Shown here: piece by piece, positions 17,956-25,826 of the stretch
Numbering within the stretch: position 1 is the first letter of the stretch
Layout: the number at the start of each line of letters is the position of its first letter
Source of the DNA: Lacticaseibacillus rhamnosus
Lineage (GTDB): Bacteria > Bacillota > Bacilli > Lactobacillales > Lactobacillaceae
Length of the DNA: 64,000 nt
Assembly: GCF_900636965.1 (NCBI RefSeq)
Contig: NZ_LR134331.1
Coordinates: forward strand, 930,001 to 994,000
Direction of reading: 5' to 3'
Program-made: the position numbers and the translations under genes
The notes under the pieces: generated by a model
What the model was told of the DNA's origin: nothing
Database searches by the model: none
What the model saw: the letters and a program-made list of their open reading frames with translations, nothing else

Positions 17956-18633
17956 ATGCGACGACTTTTTGTTGACGAATTGAACGATCTTCATGTACGT
18001 TTTTCGGAAATGGGAATGATGGTTAATGAGGCCATCTATAAGTCCGTGAAAGCCTTCATCAATCATGACAAAGCTTTAGCCCGCGAAGTGATCCACGAAG
18101 ACAAACACATTAACGAGCGTGAAGTTGATTTGGAAAAACGCAGCTTCGAATTGATTGCCTTGCAGCAGCCGGTGACGACCGATTTGCGGGTGATTGTCAC
18201 GGTGATGAAGGCAAGTTCCGATCTGGAGCGGATGGGAGATCATGCCGTTTCAATTGCTAAGTCTACTATTCGAGTTAAAGGTGAAACCCGGGTACCGCAA
18301 ATCGAAGCTGATATTGCCGGGATGGCAGACGCGGTAAAAGAGATGGTTGAACAGGTGCTGGATGCCTATGTGAAGGAAGATTCAGCCCGTGCACGTAAAA
18401 TTGCCTTGGAAGATCACGGTATCAATGACTTTTCATCGCGGATTTACAAAGAGTGTATCCGCCAGATGCAGGAAAACCCCGAAACCGTTGTCGGATCAAT
18501 GGACTATATGCTGGTTTCGTCCTATCTTGAACGAATCGGCGACTATGTAACCAACATTTGTGAATGGATTGTCTACTTAAAGACCGGTAAGATTACCGAA
18601 TTAAACTCAAACGCAATTGAAGACAAGTTCTAG
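17956..18633 (+). CDS. phoU: Phosphate transport regulator PhoU
   Basis: A 225-residue all-helical protein made of two similar three-helix bundles, each with the metal-binding E/D-rich motif: first half DLRVIVTVMKASSDLERMGDHAVSIAK, second half SMDYMLVSSYLERIGDYVTNICEWIVY. PhoU links Pst transport to PhoR and keeps the Pho response off in high phosphate. The ATG at 17956 follows GGAGGGG. It is the last gene of the pst operon, with a strong terminator at 18687. Confidence 0.94.
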   Translation: MRRLFVDELNDLHVRFSEMGMMVNEAIYKSVKAFINHDKALAREVIHEDKHINEREVDLEKRSFELIALQQPVTTDLRVIVTVMKASSDLERMGDHAVSIAKSTIRVKGETRVPQIEADIAGMADAVKEMVEQVLDAYVKEDSARARKIALEDHGINDFSSRIYKECIRQMQENPETVVGSMDYMLVSSYLERIGDYVTNICEWIVYLKTGKITELNSNAIEDKF

Positions 18634-18686
18634 ATCCTGGAGACTTTTTTAACGAGGCTGGGGCATCATTCATTGTTTCAAAATAT

Positions 18687-18729
18687 AAGCGTACCATTTC
18701 TCGATTTTTTAAGAAATGGTACGCTTTTT
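18687..18729 (+). terminator. Terminator after phoU, inside the inverted-repeat element
   Basis: AAGCGTACCATTTCT pairs perfectly with AGAAATGGTACGCTT across a 10-base loop, followed by a T-run. It lies within the left end of the 18651-19183 element, which may therefore bring or supply the pst operon terminator. Confidence 0.92.
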
Positions 18730-18770
18730 GGCTTCTTCATATTAGTATAAATGAGCTTTAACAATTCCAG

Positions 18771-18948
18771 TGCCAAAACGGAGCAATCGTAGGCCAGATG
18801 GGGCTCAGCCGTGGAACAACACAGCGACCGGTTTTTGTCGCTGATGTTGTTAGGCGACTTGGAGACTGCCGGGCTTGCAAGCTCCAAGCGCCGTCTCCGC
18901 TCTAGCTTCGCGTCGTCACCCCATCTGGCCGGAGATTGCGTAGTTTGG
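18771..18948. repeat. Nested long hairpin segment
   Basis: Outer arms: TGCCAAAACGGAGCAATC then GGCCAGATGGGG (18771-18803) against CCCCATCTGGCC then GATTGC and GTTTGGCA (18919-18950). Two inner hairpins: CAGCGAC/GTCGCTG around 18823 and GGAGAC...GTCTCC around 18861-18898. This could fold as a branched RNA or DNA structure. The related sequence at 19041-19183 lacks it. Confidence 0.7.
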
Positions 18949-19339
18949 CACGGCCCGGAACTACTTTAGTTACTTTCTCAGTCATAGTATTCGGATTTTA
19001 GTGCGCATCACATCCTGAGATAGAATTATGCCTCAGTCCCTTGGCTTATTCATATGAGTACAAATGAGCCTTGACGATTGCGGCGTTTGGCGCGACACGG
19101 GACTATTTGACTTATTTTCTAGCGATGATATTCGAATTTGGTGAGTAGCGAATCCTGAAATGGAATGATGCCACACCCTCGTTCATTCCGCTTTTTTAGA
19201 AAGCAGTGAGGTGTCGGGATGACCACAAAACTGATCGCGTCCGCCTTACGACCTGTTTAAAAATCAACCTTTGGACCTATGCGCCTTGGCCGAATTCCGT
19301 GCATACTAATCATGTAATCAAATCCTGGAGGGATAACCC

Positions 19340-20830
19340 ATGAATGAACGCGAAAGAATTTTAGACCTCGTTAAAAAAGGCGTCATTTCAAGCGAAGAGG
19401 CGCTTGTGCTTTTGGAAAACCTCGCAAAACAGCAAGGTACGCAAGCCGGCAGCCCGGCCGATGATACTGCTCCCGAAGCTCATTCGGAACAGACCGAAAC
19501 CGATGATCAATCAACGCAGGAACAACAAGAAGCTAATAAAGATACGGATGCTGCATTGACAGAGCTTAACACCGAAATTGCCGAAGCCGCCGGTGCCTTG
19601 GATGCTGCGACGGCGCAAGTGACAAGCATCAGTAAGCAAATTGAAGCGAATAACGAACAAATTATTGTTTTAGACACAATGGAAGATCTTGAAGCACTTT
19701 CCCCGGAAAAATATCAAAAGCGCGGGGAATTGAAGCAAGAGAATCAGAAACTTAACGATCAGTTAGCCGAGCTAAAGGGACAGGTTGAAACCATGAAGGC
19801 CAACCTGGCAACGTTGCGGCGTCAAAAGCATGATCTTGAACGCCAAAAGATCAGTGACAAAATCTTCAACGATGACTGGCAAAAAGATGCTCGTGATGTC
19901 TTCTCGGAGTTTGGCAAGAACATCGGGGATGCCACGTCACAACTAGGCGGTTTCGTTAAGGACACTGTCAACAATGTCCTAGATAACGTTGACTGGAAGA
20001 ATGTTACTGTAACGGTTCCCGGGTTGGCGACTGAAAAATTTGAACATGTTTTCAAGTTTCCAGACAGTCAGGCGACGATTCTGGATGTCAAAGTGGCCAA
20101 CGGTGATGTGAAGTTTAAGACTTGGGATCAGCCGGGAATTCAAGTCGAAGCAGCGATTAAGTTATACGGAAAGATGGATGCCGATTCACCGTTTGAAGCT
20201 TTTAAAGATCGTAGCCGCATTGATGTTACCGACGATCATTTTAGCTTCCAAGTGCCAAATAAGCGCGTCCAGGCCGATTTGGTCATTTCGTTGCCAAAGC
20301 GCACTTACGACCACGTGTCAGTTCGTTTGCTGAATGGCAGTGCGGATTTAACCGGTCTGAATGGTAAAGACTTTTATGTTAAGAGCACCAATGGCCAAAT
20401 GAATTTTACCAACGTGGATGGTGTGATGATTGAAAGTGAAGGCGTCAATGGATCGATTAAGGTCCAAGGCGGCCATACCCATGACTTATTGTTGACGACT
20501 GTTAATGGTGATGTTTCAGTGGATGCCGATCCGGCAACAGCAGCACTAAAGACGGTCAATGGGACGGTTCGAGCCACTTATCACACGGACTTTACCAAAA
20601 TTGAAGGGACTTCCATGAATGGCAATGTGAAAGTGGCGGTTCCGGCTTCTATTGCACTGAAAGGTGAAGCCCGTACCCATTTTGGTAGCATTAAGAGCCG
20701 ACTTAGCAACGTTGCGGAGCCAGCCAAAGGACTCAAGCGTTTTGAGTTAGACCGGCCCGGAACCGGCAACAGCGAGTTGAAACTCAATACAACAAGTGGC
20801 AACATTCAATTAAAAGATTCAAATGACTGA
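19340..20830 (+). CDS. DUF4097 family beta-strand repeat protein
   Basis: A 496-residue protein in three parts. Residues 1-30 (MNERERILDLVKKGVISSEEALVLLENLA) are the short helical SHOCT-like domain common before DUF4097. Residues 30-180 are acidic, then a long coiled coil (heptads in ALTELNTEIAEAAGALDAATAQVTSI and QKRGELKQENQKLNDQLAEL). Residues 215-495 are a repetitive beta region (LLNGSADLTGLNG, TVNGDVSVDAD, SMNGNVKVAVP, TTSGNIQLKD), the DUF4097 fold. There is no signal peptide or TM, so it is cytoplasmic or membrane-associated. Its function is unknown; such genes often sit with envelope-stress genes, and the next two genes here encode membrane proteins. CTGGAGGG precedes the ATG. Confidence 0.8.
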   Translation: MNERERILDLVKKGVISSEEALVLLENLAKQQGTQAGSPADDTAPEAHSEQTETDDQSTQEQQEANKDTDAALTELNTEIAEAAGALDAATAQVTSISKQIEANNEQIIVLDTMEDLEALSPEKYQKRGELKQENQKLNDQLAELKGQVETMKANLATLRRQKHDLERQKISDKIFNDDWQKDARDVFSEFGKNIGDATSQLGGFVKDTVNNVLDNVDWKNVTVTVPGLATEKFEHVFKFPDSQATILDVKVANGDVKFKTWDQPGIQVEAAIKLYGKMDADSPFEAFKDRSRIDVTDDHFSFQVPNKRVQADLVISLPKRTYDHVSVRLLNGSADLTGLNGKDFYVKSTNGQMNFTNVDGVMIESEGVNGSIKVQGGHTHDLLLTTVNGDVSVDADPATAALKTVNGTVRATYHTDFTKIEGTSMNGNVKVAVPASIALKGEARTHFGSIKSRLSNVAEPAKGLKRFELDRPGTGNSELKLNTTSGNIQLKDSND

Positions 20831-20841
20831 GGGGATCGCTT

Positions 20842-21102
20842 ATGCCTTTTCTAATAATTCCAATTATGTTCTTCATCGTTGGCCTGGTACTGGTGGCCGT
20901 GTTTGCAATCGGTATTTTCTTGCTAAAACTGTTAATCGTTCCCGCCTTGTTAGTGGTGTTAGCGGTTTGGCTGTTCTCACGCCATGATCATGAGAAACGG
21001 CAAGGTCCGCGCCACCCTTACCGTGACCAGAGCACGTCTCGTCCGCGAAAAAACGCAACGCATGTGACCGAATCACGTGATGATGATTGGAGCGATTTCT
21101 AA
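20842..21102 (+). CDS. Small membrane protein of unknown function
   Basis: An 86-residue protein with two close hydrophobic segments (about residues 3-26 and 27-46) and a charged hydrophilic tail (HDHEKRQGPRHPYRDQSTSRPRKN, ending DDDWSDF). I do not recognise a family. GAGGGG lies before the ATG. It sits 11 bases after the DUF4097 gene and 2 bases before the next, so the three are one operon. The tail is rich in R/H and then D, which may bind nucleic acid or lipid head groups; this is only a guess. Confidence 0.7.
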   Translation: MPFLIIPIMFFIVGLVLVAVFAIGIFLLKLLIVPALLVVLAVWLFSRHDHEKRQGPRHPYRDQSTSRPRKNATHVTESRDDDWSDF

Positions 21103-21104
21103 TC

Positions 21105-21440
21105 ATGAACTTCATCAAACGCGCAGTTATCACAACAGCTGTCTTCCTGATTTATGCTCAGGTGTTTCCTGGTCAGTTGTTCGTTGCGAGCTTTGGTGTT
21201 GCCGTTGTCGGGGCACTCGTTTTAGGGGTTCTCAATGGCTTGTTGCGGCCGATTCTGGTCGTTTTGTCCATTCCGATTACGATTCTGACACTAGGGTTGT
21301 TTCTGATTGTGCTCAATGGGCTGATGTTAAGTATGATGACATGGTTCGTTCCCGGAATTGTTTTCAGCAGTTTCGGGTCAACGATGGTACTTGCCATCAT
21401 CATATCCGTCTTGAATATGATCTTTGTCGGCAAACATTAA
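21105..21440 (+). CDS. Phage-holin-family four-TM membrane protein (PF04020 type)
   Basis: A 111-residue protein with four hydrophobic segments (about 8-24, 26-46, 53-76, 84-107). The pattern ALVLGVLNGLLRPILVVLSIPITILTLGLFLIVLNGLML is characteristic of the YvlD/'mycobacterial four-TM phage holin' family. The name is historical: the gene is chromosomal and not in a phage. In Bacillus, yvlD lies in an operon with yvlB, a DUF4097-like protein, and yvlC, a PspC-like protein, the same order as here. Function is unproven but is thought to concern the envelope. The start at 21105 is 2 bases after the previous stop, so translation is coupled. Confidence 0.82.
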   Translation: MNFIKRAVITTAVFLIYAQVFPGQLFVASFGVAVVGALVLGVLNGLLRPILVVLSIPITILTLGLFLIVLNGLMLSMMTWFVPGIVFSSFGSTMVLAIIISVLNMIFVGKH

Positions 21441-21490
21441 GTCAGCTTAACGATAAAAGTGTGCGTCACGAGATTATCATCATGTAAAAA

Positions 21491-21539
21491 TAAATCGGTC
21501 TTAAAGATGTTTCCTGTCTTTAAGGTCGATTTTATTTTG
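21491..21539 (+). terminator. Terminator after the DUF4097 operon
   Basis: AAATCGGTCTTAAAGAT pairs with the segment ending TCTTTAAGGTCGATTT (about 16 pairs with two wobbles), then TATTTTGT. Confidence 0.85.
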
Positions 21540-21666
21540 TCTAAAGAGATTGGTTAGTGGATAAGTGCGTGGAAAATGCCCATTTTCAACATTGACATAT
21601 TAAACGCCATCGTTTCAGAATTAGGCGAATGTTTTGAAGCGAGCTGCTATGAGGGCCGGCGAGTTA

Positions 21667-21675
21667 TGGTAAAAT
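21667..21675 (+). promoter_or_regulatory. Extended -10 promoter before hprK
   Basis: TGGTAAAAT (TGn plus TAAAAT) lies 33 bases before the hprK start. No clear -35. Confidence 0.45.
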
Positions 21676-21707
21676 AAAGCAAATACGGCGAAAGAAAGGT
21701 GGACTTC

Positions 21708-22667
21708 ATGGCAGACAGCGTGACAGTACGGCAACTTGTCAAAGCGACAAAGCTTGAGGTATACAGCGGCTCGGAGTATCTTGATGCCCGGCAAGTCGTT
21801 TTGAGTGATATTTCGCGTCCCGGCCTTGAGTTAACGGGTTACTTTAATTATTATCCACATGAACGGATTCAACTTTTCGGGCGGACGGAGATTTCATTTG
21901 CTCGTAATATGTCTTCAGAAGAGCGTTTATTAATTCTGAAACGGATGGCAACAGAAGATACACCGGCCTTTCTGGTTTCGCGAGGATTGCAGCCACCGGC
22001 AGAAATGATCACGGCAGCCACTGCCGCACATATTCCGGTATTAGGATCACGGTTGCCGACCACCAGGCTGTCAAGTTTGATCACCGAATACTTAGACAGC
22101 CAACTAGCTGAACGTCGCAGCATGCATGGCGTCTTGGTTGATATTTACGGTCTGGGCGTGCTCATTACTGGCGATTCCGGGGTGGGAAAATCCGAAACAG
22201 CCTTGGAATTGGTTCAGCGTGGTCATCGGCTCATTGCTGATGATCGGGTGGATGTTTATCAGCAAGATGAACAAACGGTTGTCGGAGCTGCACCGCCGAT
22301 TTTATCCCACTTGTTGGAGATTCGCGGATTGGGTATCATTGATGTCATGAATCTCTTTGGTGCCGGGGCAGTTCGTGAAGACACCACCATTTCGCTGATT
22401 GTGCACTTGGAGAATTGGACACCAGACAAAACCTTCGATCGCTTGGGCTCTGGCGAACAGACGCAAATGATCTTTGACGTGCCGGTTCCCAAAATTACGA
22501 TTCCGGTCAAGGTTGGTCGTAACTTAGCCATTATCATCGAAGTGGCCGCGATGAATTTCCGCGCCAAATCGATGGGCTATGATGCCACTAAAACATTTGA
22601 AAAGAATTTAAATCATCTGATCGAACATAACGAAGCGAACGACCAGAAGAGTTCGGAGGAAAAATAA
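21708..22667 (+). CDS. hprK: HPr kinase/phosphorylase
   Basis: A bifunctional enzyme that phosphorylates HPr on Ser46 when sugars are plentiful and removes the phosphate when they are not; P-Ser-HPr is the CcpA co-repressor in carbon catabolite control. It is 319 residues, as in L. casei, whose catalytic domain was the first HprK structure. Seen: Walker [10 protein letters not shown] near residue 155, [10 protein letters not shown], and the HprK signature [22 protein letters not shown]. The ATG at 21708 follows AAAGGTGG. It starts an operon with lgt (1-base gap) and gpsA, the usual order in lactobacilli. Confidence 0.97.
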   Translation: MADSVTVRQLVKATKLEVYSGSEYLDARQVVLSDISRPGLELTGYFNYYPHERIQLFGRTEISFARNMSSEERLLILKRMATEDTPAFLVSRGLQPPAEMITAATAAHIPVLGSRLPTTRLSSLITEYLDSQLAERRSMHGVLVDIYGLGVLITGDSGVGKSETALELVQRGHRLIADDRVDVYQQDEQTVVGAAPPILSHLLEIRGLGIIDVMNLFGAGAVREDTTISLIVHLENWTPDKTFDRLGSGEQTQMIFDVPVPKITIPVKVGRNLAIIIEVAAMNFRAKSMGYDATKTFEKNLNHLIEHNEANDQKSSEEK

Positions 22668-22668
22668 C

Positions 22669-23496
22669 TTGTTATTAACACTCAATCCAATTGCTTTTCA
22701 GTTGGGTGGGCTGGAAGTTCACTGGTACGGGATTATTATCGCCAGTGCCGTTTTACTGGCGGTTTATCTGGCAATGAAGGAAGCACCAAAACGCGGTATT
22801 AAAGAAGATCATATTTTAAATCTGATTTTATGGGCGTTGCCATTTGCGTTAATCGGTGCACGCCTTTATTACGTTGCTTTTGAATGGTCTTATTATGCGG
22901 CTCATCCAAGTGAAATCATCGCAATTTGGCATGGCGGGATTGCCATATACGGCGCTTTGATTGCCAGTGTGATTGTTTTTGCGATTTATTGTCGCGTCAA
23001 ATGGCTGCCGGCTTGGCTGGTGTTGGATATTGCGGCGCCAACCGTGATGTTAGCCCAGGCAATTGGCCGGTGGGGTAATTTCATGAATCAAGAAGCCCAT
23101 GGTGCCATCACCAGCTTGGCTTACTTGCGCGGCTTGCACCTGCCAGAATTCATTATTCAACAAATGAATATCGGCGGTGCTTATCGCCAGCCAACCTTCT
23201 TATACGAAAGCATGTGGAATCTCGTTGGTTTTGCTTTAATTATGACGGTTCGCCATCACCAACACTGGTTTAAGCAAGGAGAAATCGTCTTGAGTTATGT
23301 CATGTGGTATAGTTTTGGACGGTTCTTTGTTGAAGGCATGCGGACGGATTCGTTATATGTCATACCGGGCTTACGTGTTTCCCAGCTTTTGTCGATTGTT
23401 TTATTCGTGGTGGCGGCCGGGCTCATCTGGTACCGACGGCGGCGTGGCGATGTCGCGTGGTACTTAGACGGTAATCCACTGCAGGCGGTTGAATAG
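22669..23496 (+). CDS. lgt: Prolipoprotein diacylglyceryl transferase
   Basis: Lgt transfers diacylglycerol to the lipobox cysteine of prolipoproteins such as PstS (13464). 275 residues, about seven TM segments. The signature [15 protein letters not shown] (around residue 125) and an HGGIAIYGA motif are present. The start codon is TTG at 22669, with GGAGG 9 bases upstream and only one base after the hprK stop. No ATG lies near, so TTG is well supported. Confidence 0.95.
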   Translation: MLLTLNPIAFQLGGLEVHWYGIIIASAVLLAVYLAMKEAPKRGIKEDHILNLILWALPFALIGARLYYVAFEWSYYAAHPSEIIAIWHGGIAIYGALIASVIVFAIYCRVKWLPAWLVLDIAAPTVMLAQAIGRWGNFMNQEAHGAITSLAYLRGLHLPEFIIQQMNIGGAYRQPTFLYESMWNLVGFALIMTVRHHQHWFKQGEIVLSYVMWYSFGRFFVEGMRTDSLYVIPGLRVSQLLSIVLFVVAAGLIWYRRRRGDVAWYLDGNPLQAVE

Positions 23497-23506
23497 GAGT
23501 GATTTT

Positions 23507-24562
23507 GTGCCGACAAAAATAGCGGTTTTAGGAGCGGGCTCATGGGGAACCGTGTTAGCCAATTTGTTAACGGAAAATGGCCACGAAGTCGATTTATGGA
23601 GTCATAATCTTAAACAGGTTGCGACCATGCGAGAAACCCGCAAAAATGAACATTATTTAGGTGCAGAATTTACCTTACACGATGCGCTGCATGTCACGGC
23701 TGATTTAGGCCAAGCATTAGATCAAGCCAATGTGATTCTTTTCGTTGTGCCTACCAATGCGATTCGCAGTGTTGCCGAGCAGATTAGACCCATTCTGCAG
23801 GCTCATCGTGGTCGTGGTGAACAGCCGATTATTGTTCATGCAGCCAAGGGATTGGAACGCGGCAGTGAGCTGCGGATTTCACAAGTCTTAGCTGATGTCC
23901 TGCCTAAAGAACTCATTCAAGGCATCGTGGTGATTTCGGGTCCAAGCCATGCCGAAGATGTAGCGACTCATGATATCACAACGCTGACAGCAGCATCGGC
24001 AGACTTATCACTGGCCAAAAAAGTCCAGCGGTTATTCATGAATGACTATTTTCGGCTGTACACCAATACTGACGTGATCGGAGTTGAAATCGGAGCTGCT
24101 TTAAAAAACGTTATCGCAATCGGGGCTGGCGCGTTGCATGGTCTCGGATACGGCGATAATACGAAAGCTGCTTTGATGACTCGCGGTCTGGCAGAGATCA
24201 GTCGGGTTGGGGTCAAGTTGGGCGCAGATCCGTTGACGTTCATCGGCTTATCCGGCGTCGGTGATTTGATCGTCACCTGTACGTCGGTTCACAGTCGTAA
24301 TTGGCGTGCCGGTAATGCCCTTGGCCAAGGTGAGAAACTTCCCGATGTGTTGAAAAATATGGGCATGGTGGTTGAAGGTGTTTCAACGACCAAAGTTGCC
24401 CACCACATGGCAAGTGAGTTGGGTGTCGATATGCCGATCACCGATGCGATTTATCAGGTTTTGTATGAAGACGCGCCGATTCGAACGGTGATTACCGATC
24501 TCATGAAGCGAACTGGCAAACCTGAATTTGATTTTGATAATGCCAGTTTACAAAAACCATAA
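23507..24562 (+). CDS. gpsA: Glycerol-3-phosphate dehydrogenase [NAD(P)+]
   Basis: It makes sn-glycerol-3-phosphate from dihydroxyacetone phosphate for phospholipid synthesis. 351 residues. The N-terminal Rossmann motif is VLGAGSWGTVLANLLTENGH, followed by VPTNAIR, AAKGLE, SGPSHAEDV, the catalytic-lysine region EIGAALKNVIAIGAG and GLAEISRVGVKLGADP. The start is GTG at 23507 with TAGGAGTG upstream; an upstream TTG overlapping lgt was rejected. It follows hprK-lgt in one operon. Confidence 0.96.
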   Translation: MPTKIAVLGAGSWGTVLANLLTENGHEVDLWSHNLKQVATMRETRKNEHYLGAEFTLHDALHVTADLGQALDQANVILFVVPTNAIRSVAEQIRPILQAHRGRGEQPIIVHAAKGLERGSELRISQVLADVLPKELIQGIVVISGPSHAEDVATHDITTLTAASADLSLAKKVQRLFMNDYFRLYTNTDVIGVEIGAALKNVIAIGAGALHGLGYGDNTKAALMTRGLAEISRVGVKLGADPLTFIGLSGVGDLIVTCTSVHSRNWRAGNALGQGEKLPDVLKNMGMVVEGVSTTKVAHHMASELGVDMPITDAIYQVLYEDAPIRTVITDLMKRTGKPEFDFDNASLQKP

Positions 24563-24627
24563 AACCCTGTATATTAGAACATGTAGCTTACTATTTGTAA
24601 GCAATAAGGCAAAAGGAGAGACTGCCC

Positions 24628-25575
24628 ATGGCAAAAAAATATGATGTAATCGTGATCGGTGCCGGACCAGGGGGCATGACAGCAGCACTTTATGCTTCCC
24701 GAGCCAACTTATCAGTGTTAATGCTTGATCGCGGCGTCTATGGCGGTCAGATGAACAATACCGCCGAAGTAGAAAACTATCCGGGTTACAAGTCTATCCT
24801 TGGGCCTGATCTTGGCCAGAAGATGTACGATGGTGCAACTCAATTTGGTGCCGAATATGCGTACGGCAACGTGATCAGTGTCCAAAATCACGGCGCTACT
24901 AAGTTGGTCAAAACCGATGAAGACGAGTTTGAAGCTAAAGCGATTGTCATTGCGACTGGCGCTGAACACAAAAAACTCGGTGTACCCGGCGAAGAAGCCT
25001 TCAGTGGCCGAGGGGTATCGTACTGCGCGGTCTGCGATGGTGCGTTCTTTAAGGATCGTGAACTTGCAGTCATTGGCGGCGGCGACTCGGCCATTGAAGA
25101 AGGACTTTATTTGACGCAGATGGCCAAAAAGGTCACCGTCATTCATCGTCGTGACCAATTACGGGCACAACAAATCATTCAAAAGCGAGCCTTTGCAAAC
25201 GACAAGATGCATTTTGTCTGGAATGCCCAGGTTCAGGAAATCCAAGGCGACGATATGAAAGTTACCGGCGTCAAATATCGTGATAAAGAAACCGGTGAGG
25301 AACATGTTTTGCCAGTTGCCGGTGTCTTCATTTACGTCGGCATCATGCCAATGACCGAGCCATTCCAGGATCTAGGAATTCTGGACGATCATGGCTGGAT
25401 TCCAACGGATGAACACATGCGAACCAAGGTGCCTGGCATCTTTGCGATTGGCGATGTTCGCGCTAAAGACTTGCGGCAGATTACCACTGCTGTCGGAGAA
25501 GGCGGCACCGCTGGTCAAGGCGTCTTCAATTATATTCAAAGTCTGAATGACACCAGTGTTGAAGTAAAAGCCTAA
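24628..25575 (+). CDS. trxB: Thioredoxin reductase
   Basis: An FAD- and NADPH-dependent flavoenzyme that reduces thioredoxin (315 residues). FAD site GAGPGGMTAALYASRA near the N-terminus, the redox pair in YCAVCDGAFF (about residues 132-141), NADPH-binding GGGDSAIEEGLYL, and the C-terminal FAIGDVRAKDLRQITTAVGEG. AAAAGGAGAG lies before the ATG. A strong terminator follows. Confidence 0.96.
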   Translation: MAKKYDVIVIGAGPGGMTAALYASRANLSVLMLDRGVYGGQMNNTAEVENYPGYKSILGPDLGQKMYDGATQFGAEYAYGNVISVQNHGATKLVKTDEDEFEAKAIVIATGAEHKKLGVPGEEAFSGRGVSYCAVCDGAFFKDRELAVIGGGDSAIEEGLYLTQMAKKVTVIHRRDQLRAQQIIQKRAFANDKMHFVWNAQVQEIQGDDMKVTGVKYRDKETGEEHVLPVAGVFIYVGIMPMTEPFQDLGILDDHGWIPTDEHMRTKVPGIFAIGDVRAKDLRQITTAVGEGGTAGQGVFNYIQSLNDTSVEVKA

Positions 25576-25623
25576 GTTTTGACGAGTCTTTTAAGATTAT
25601 CCACCAATTGAATTTGATCAAGG

Positions 25624-25664
25624 AACGGTTCTAGCAGACACGAAAATCTGTTAGAACCGTTTTT
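25624..25664 (+). terminator. Terminator after trxB
   Basis: AACGGTTCTAGCAGA pairs with TCTGTTAGAACCGTT across an 8-base loop (one wobble), followed by TTTTGCTTTT. Confidence 0.92.
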
Positions 25665-25736
25665 GCTTTTAAAAATACCACACTATTGCGAATATGATGG
25701 CAAAAATCGTAAAAGAATTTTCTTATTTGAGCGCGT

Positions 25737-25764
25737 TTTCAACCCAGCGTTGGTCACTTATAGT
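25737..25764 (+). promoter_or_regulatory. Promoter of the phosphoglucomutase gene
   Basis: TTGAGC, 16 bases, TATAGT (an alternative is 18 bases to TAGTAT). It is placed 62 bases before the GTG start. Confidence 0.6.
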
Positions 25765-25826
25765 ATGATTGGACAGGGAAGGGTAGTACCCGAAATTATC
25801 AATTTAGACAGATAGGAGCTGATCAC

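Larger units (their letters stand above)
18651..19183. mobile_element. Non-coding MITE-like element with terminal inverted repeats
   Basis: The left end AACGAGGCTGGGGCATCATTC (18651-18671) and the right end, whose complement reads AACGAGGGTGTGGCATCATTC (19163-19183), agree at 19 of 21 positions. Inside are two related halves: 18728-19040 and 19040-19183. Both begin TTGGCTT-TTCATAT and share GTTTGGC...TTTCT...CCTGA-AT. The first half carries an extra hairpin segment (18771-18948). No ORF is credible. The start GAGGCTGGGGCA resembles short repeats common between Lactobacillus genes. This fills most of the 706-base phoU gap. Confidence 0.6.

Noticed and set aside
21105-21440. Prophage holin gene
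   Set aside because: The holin name is only historical for this four-TM family; no phage genes are near and the gene is in an envelope operon.
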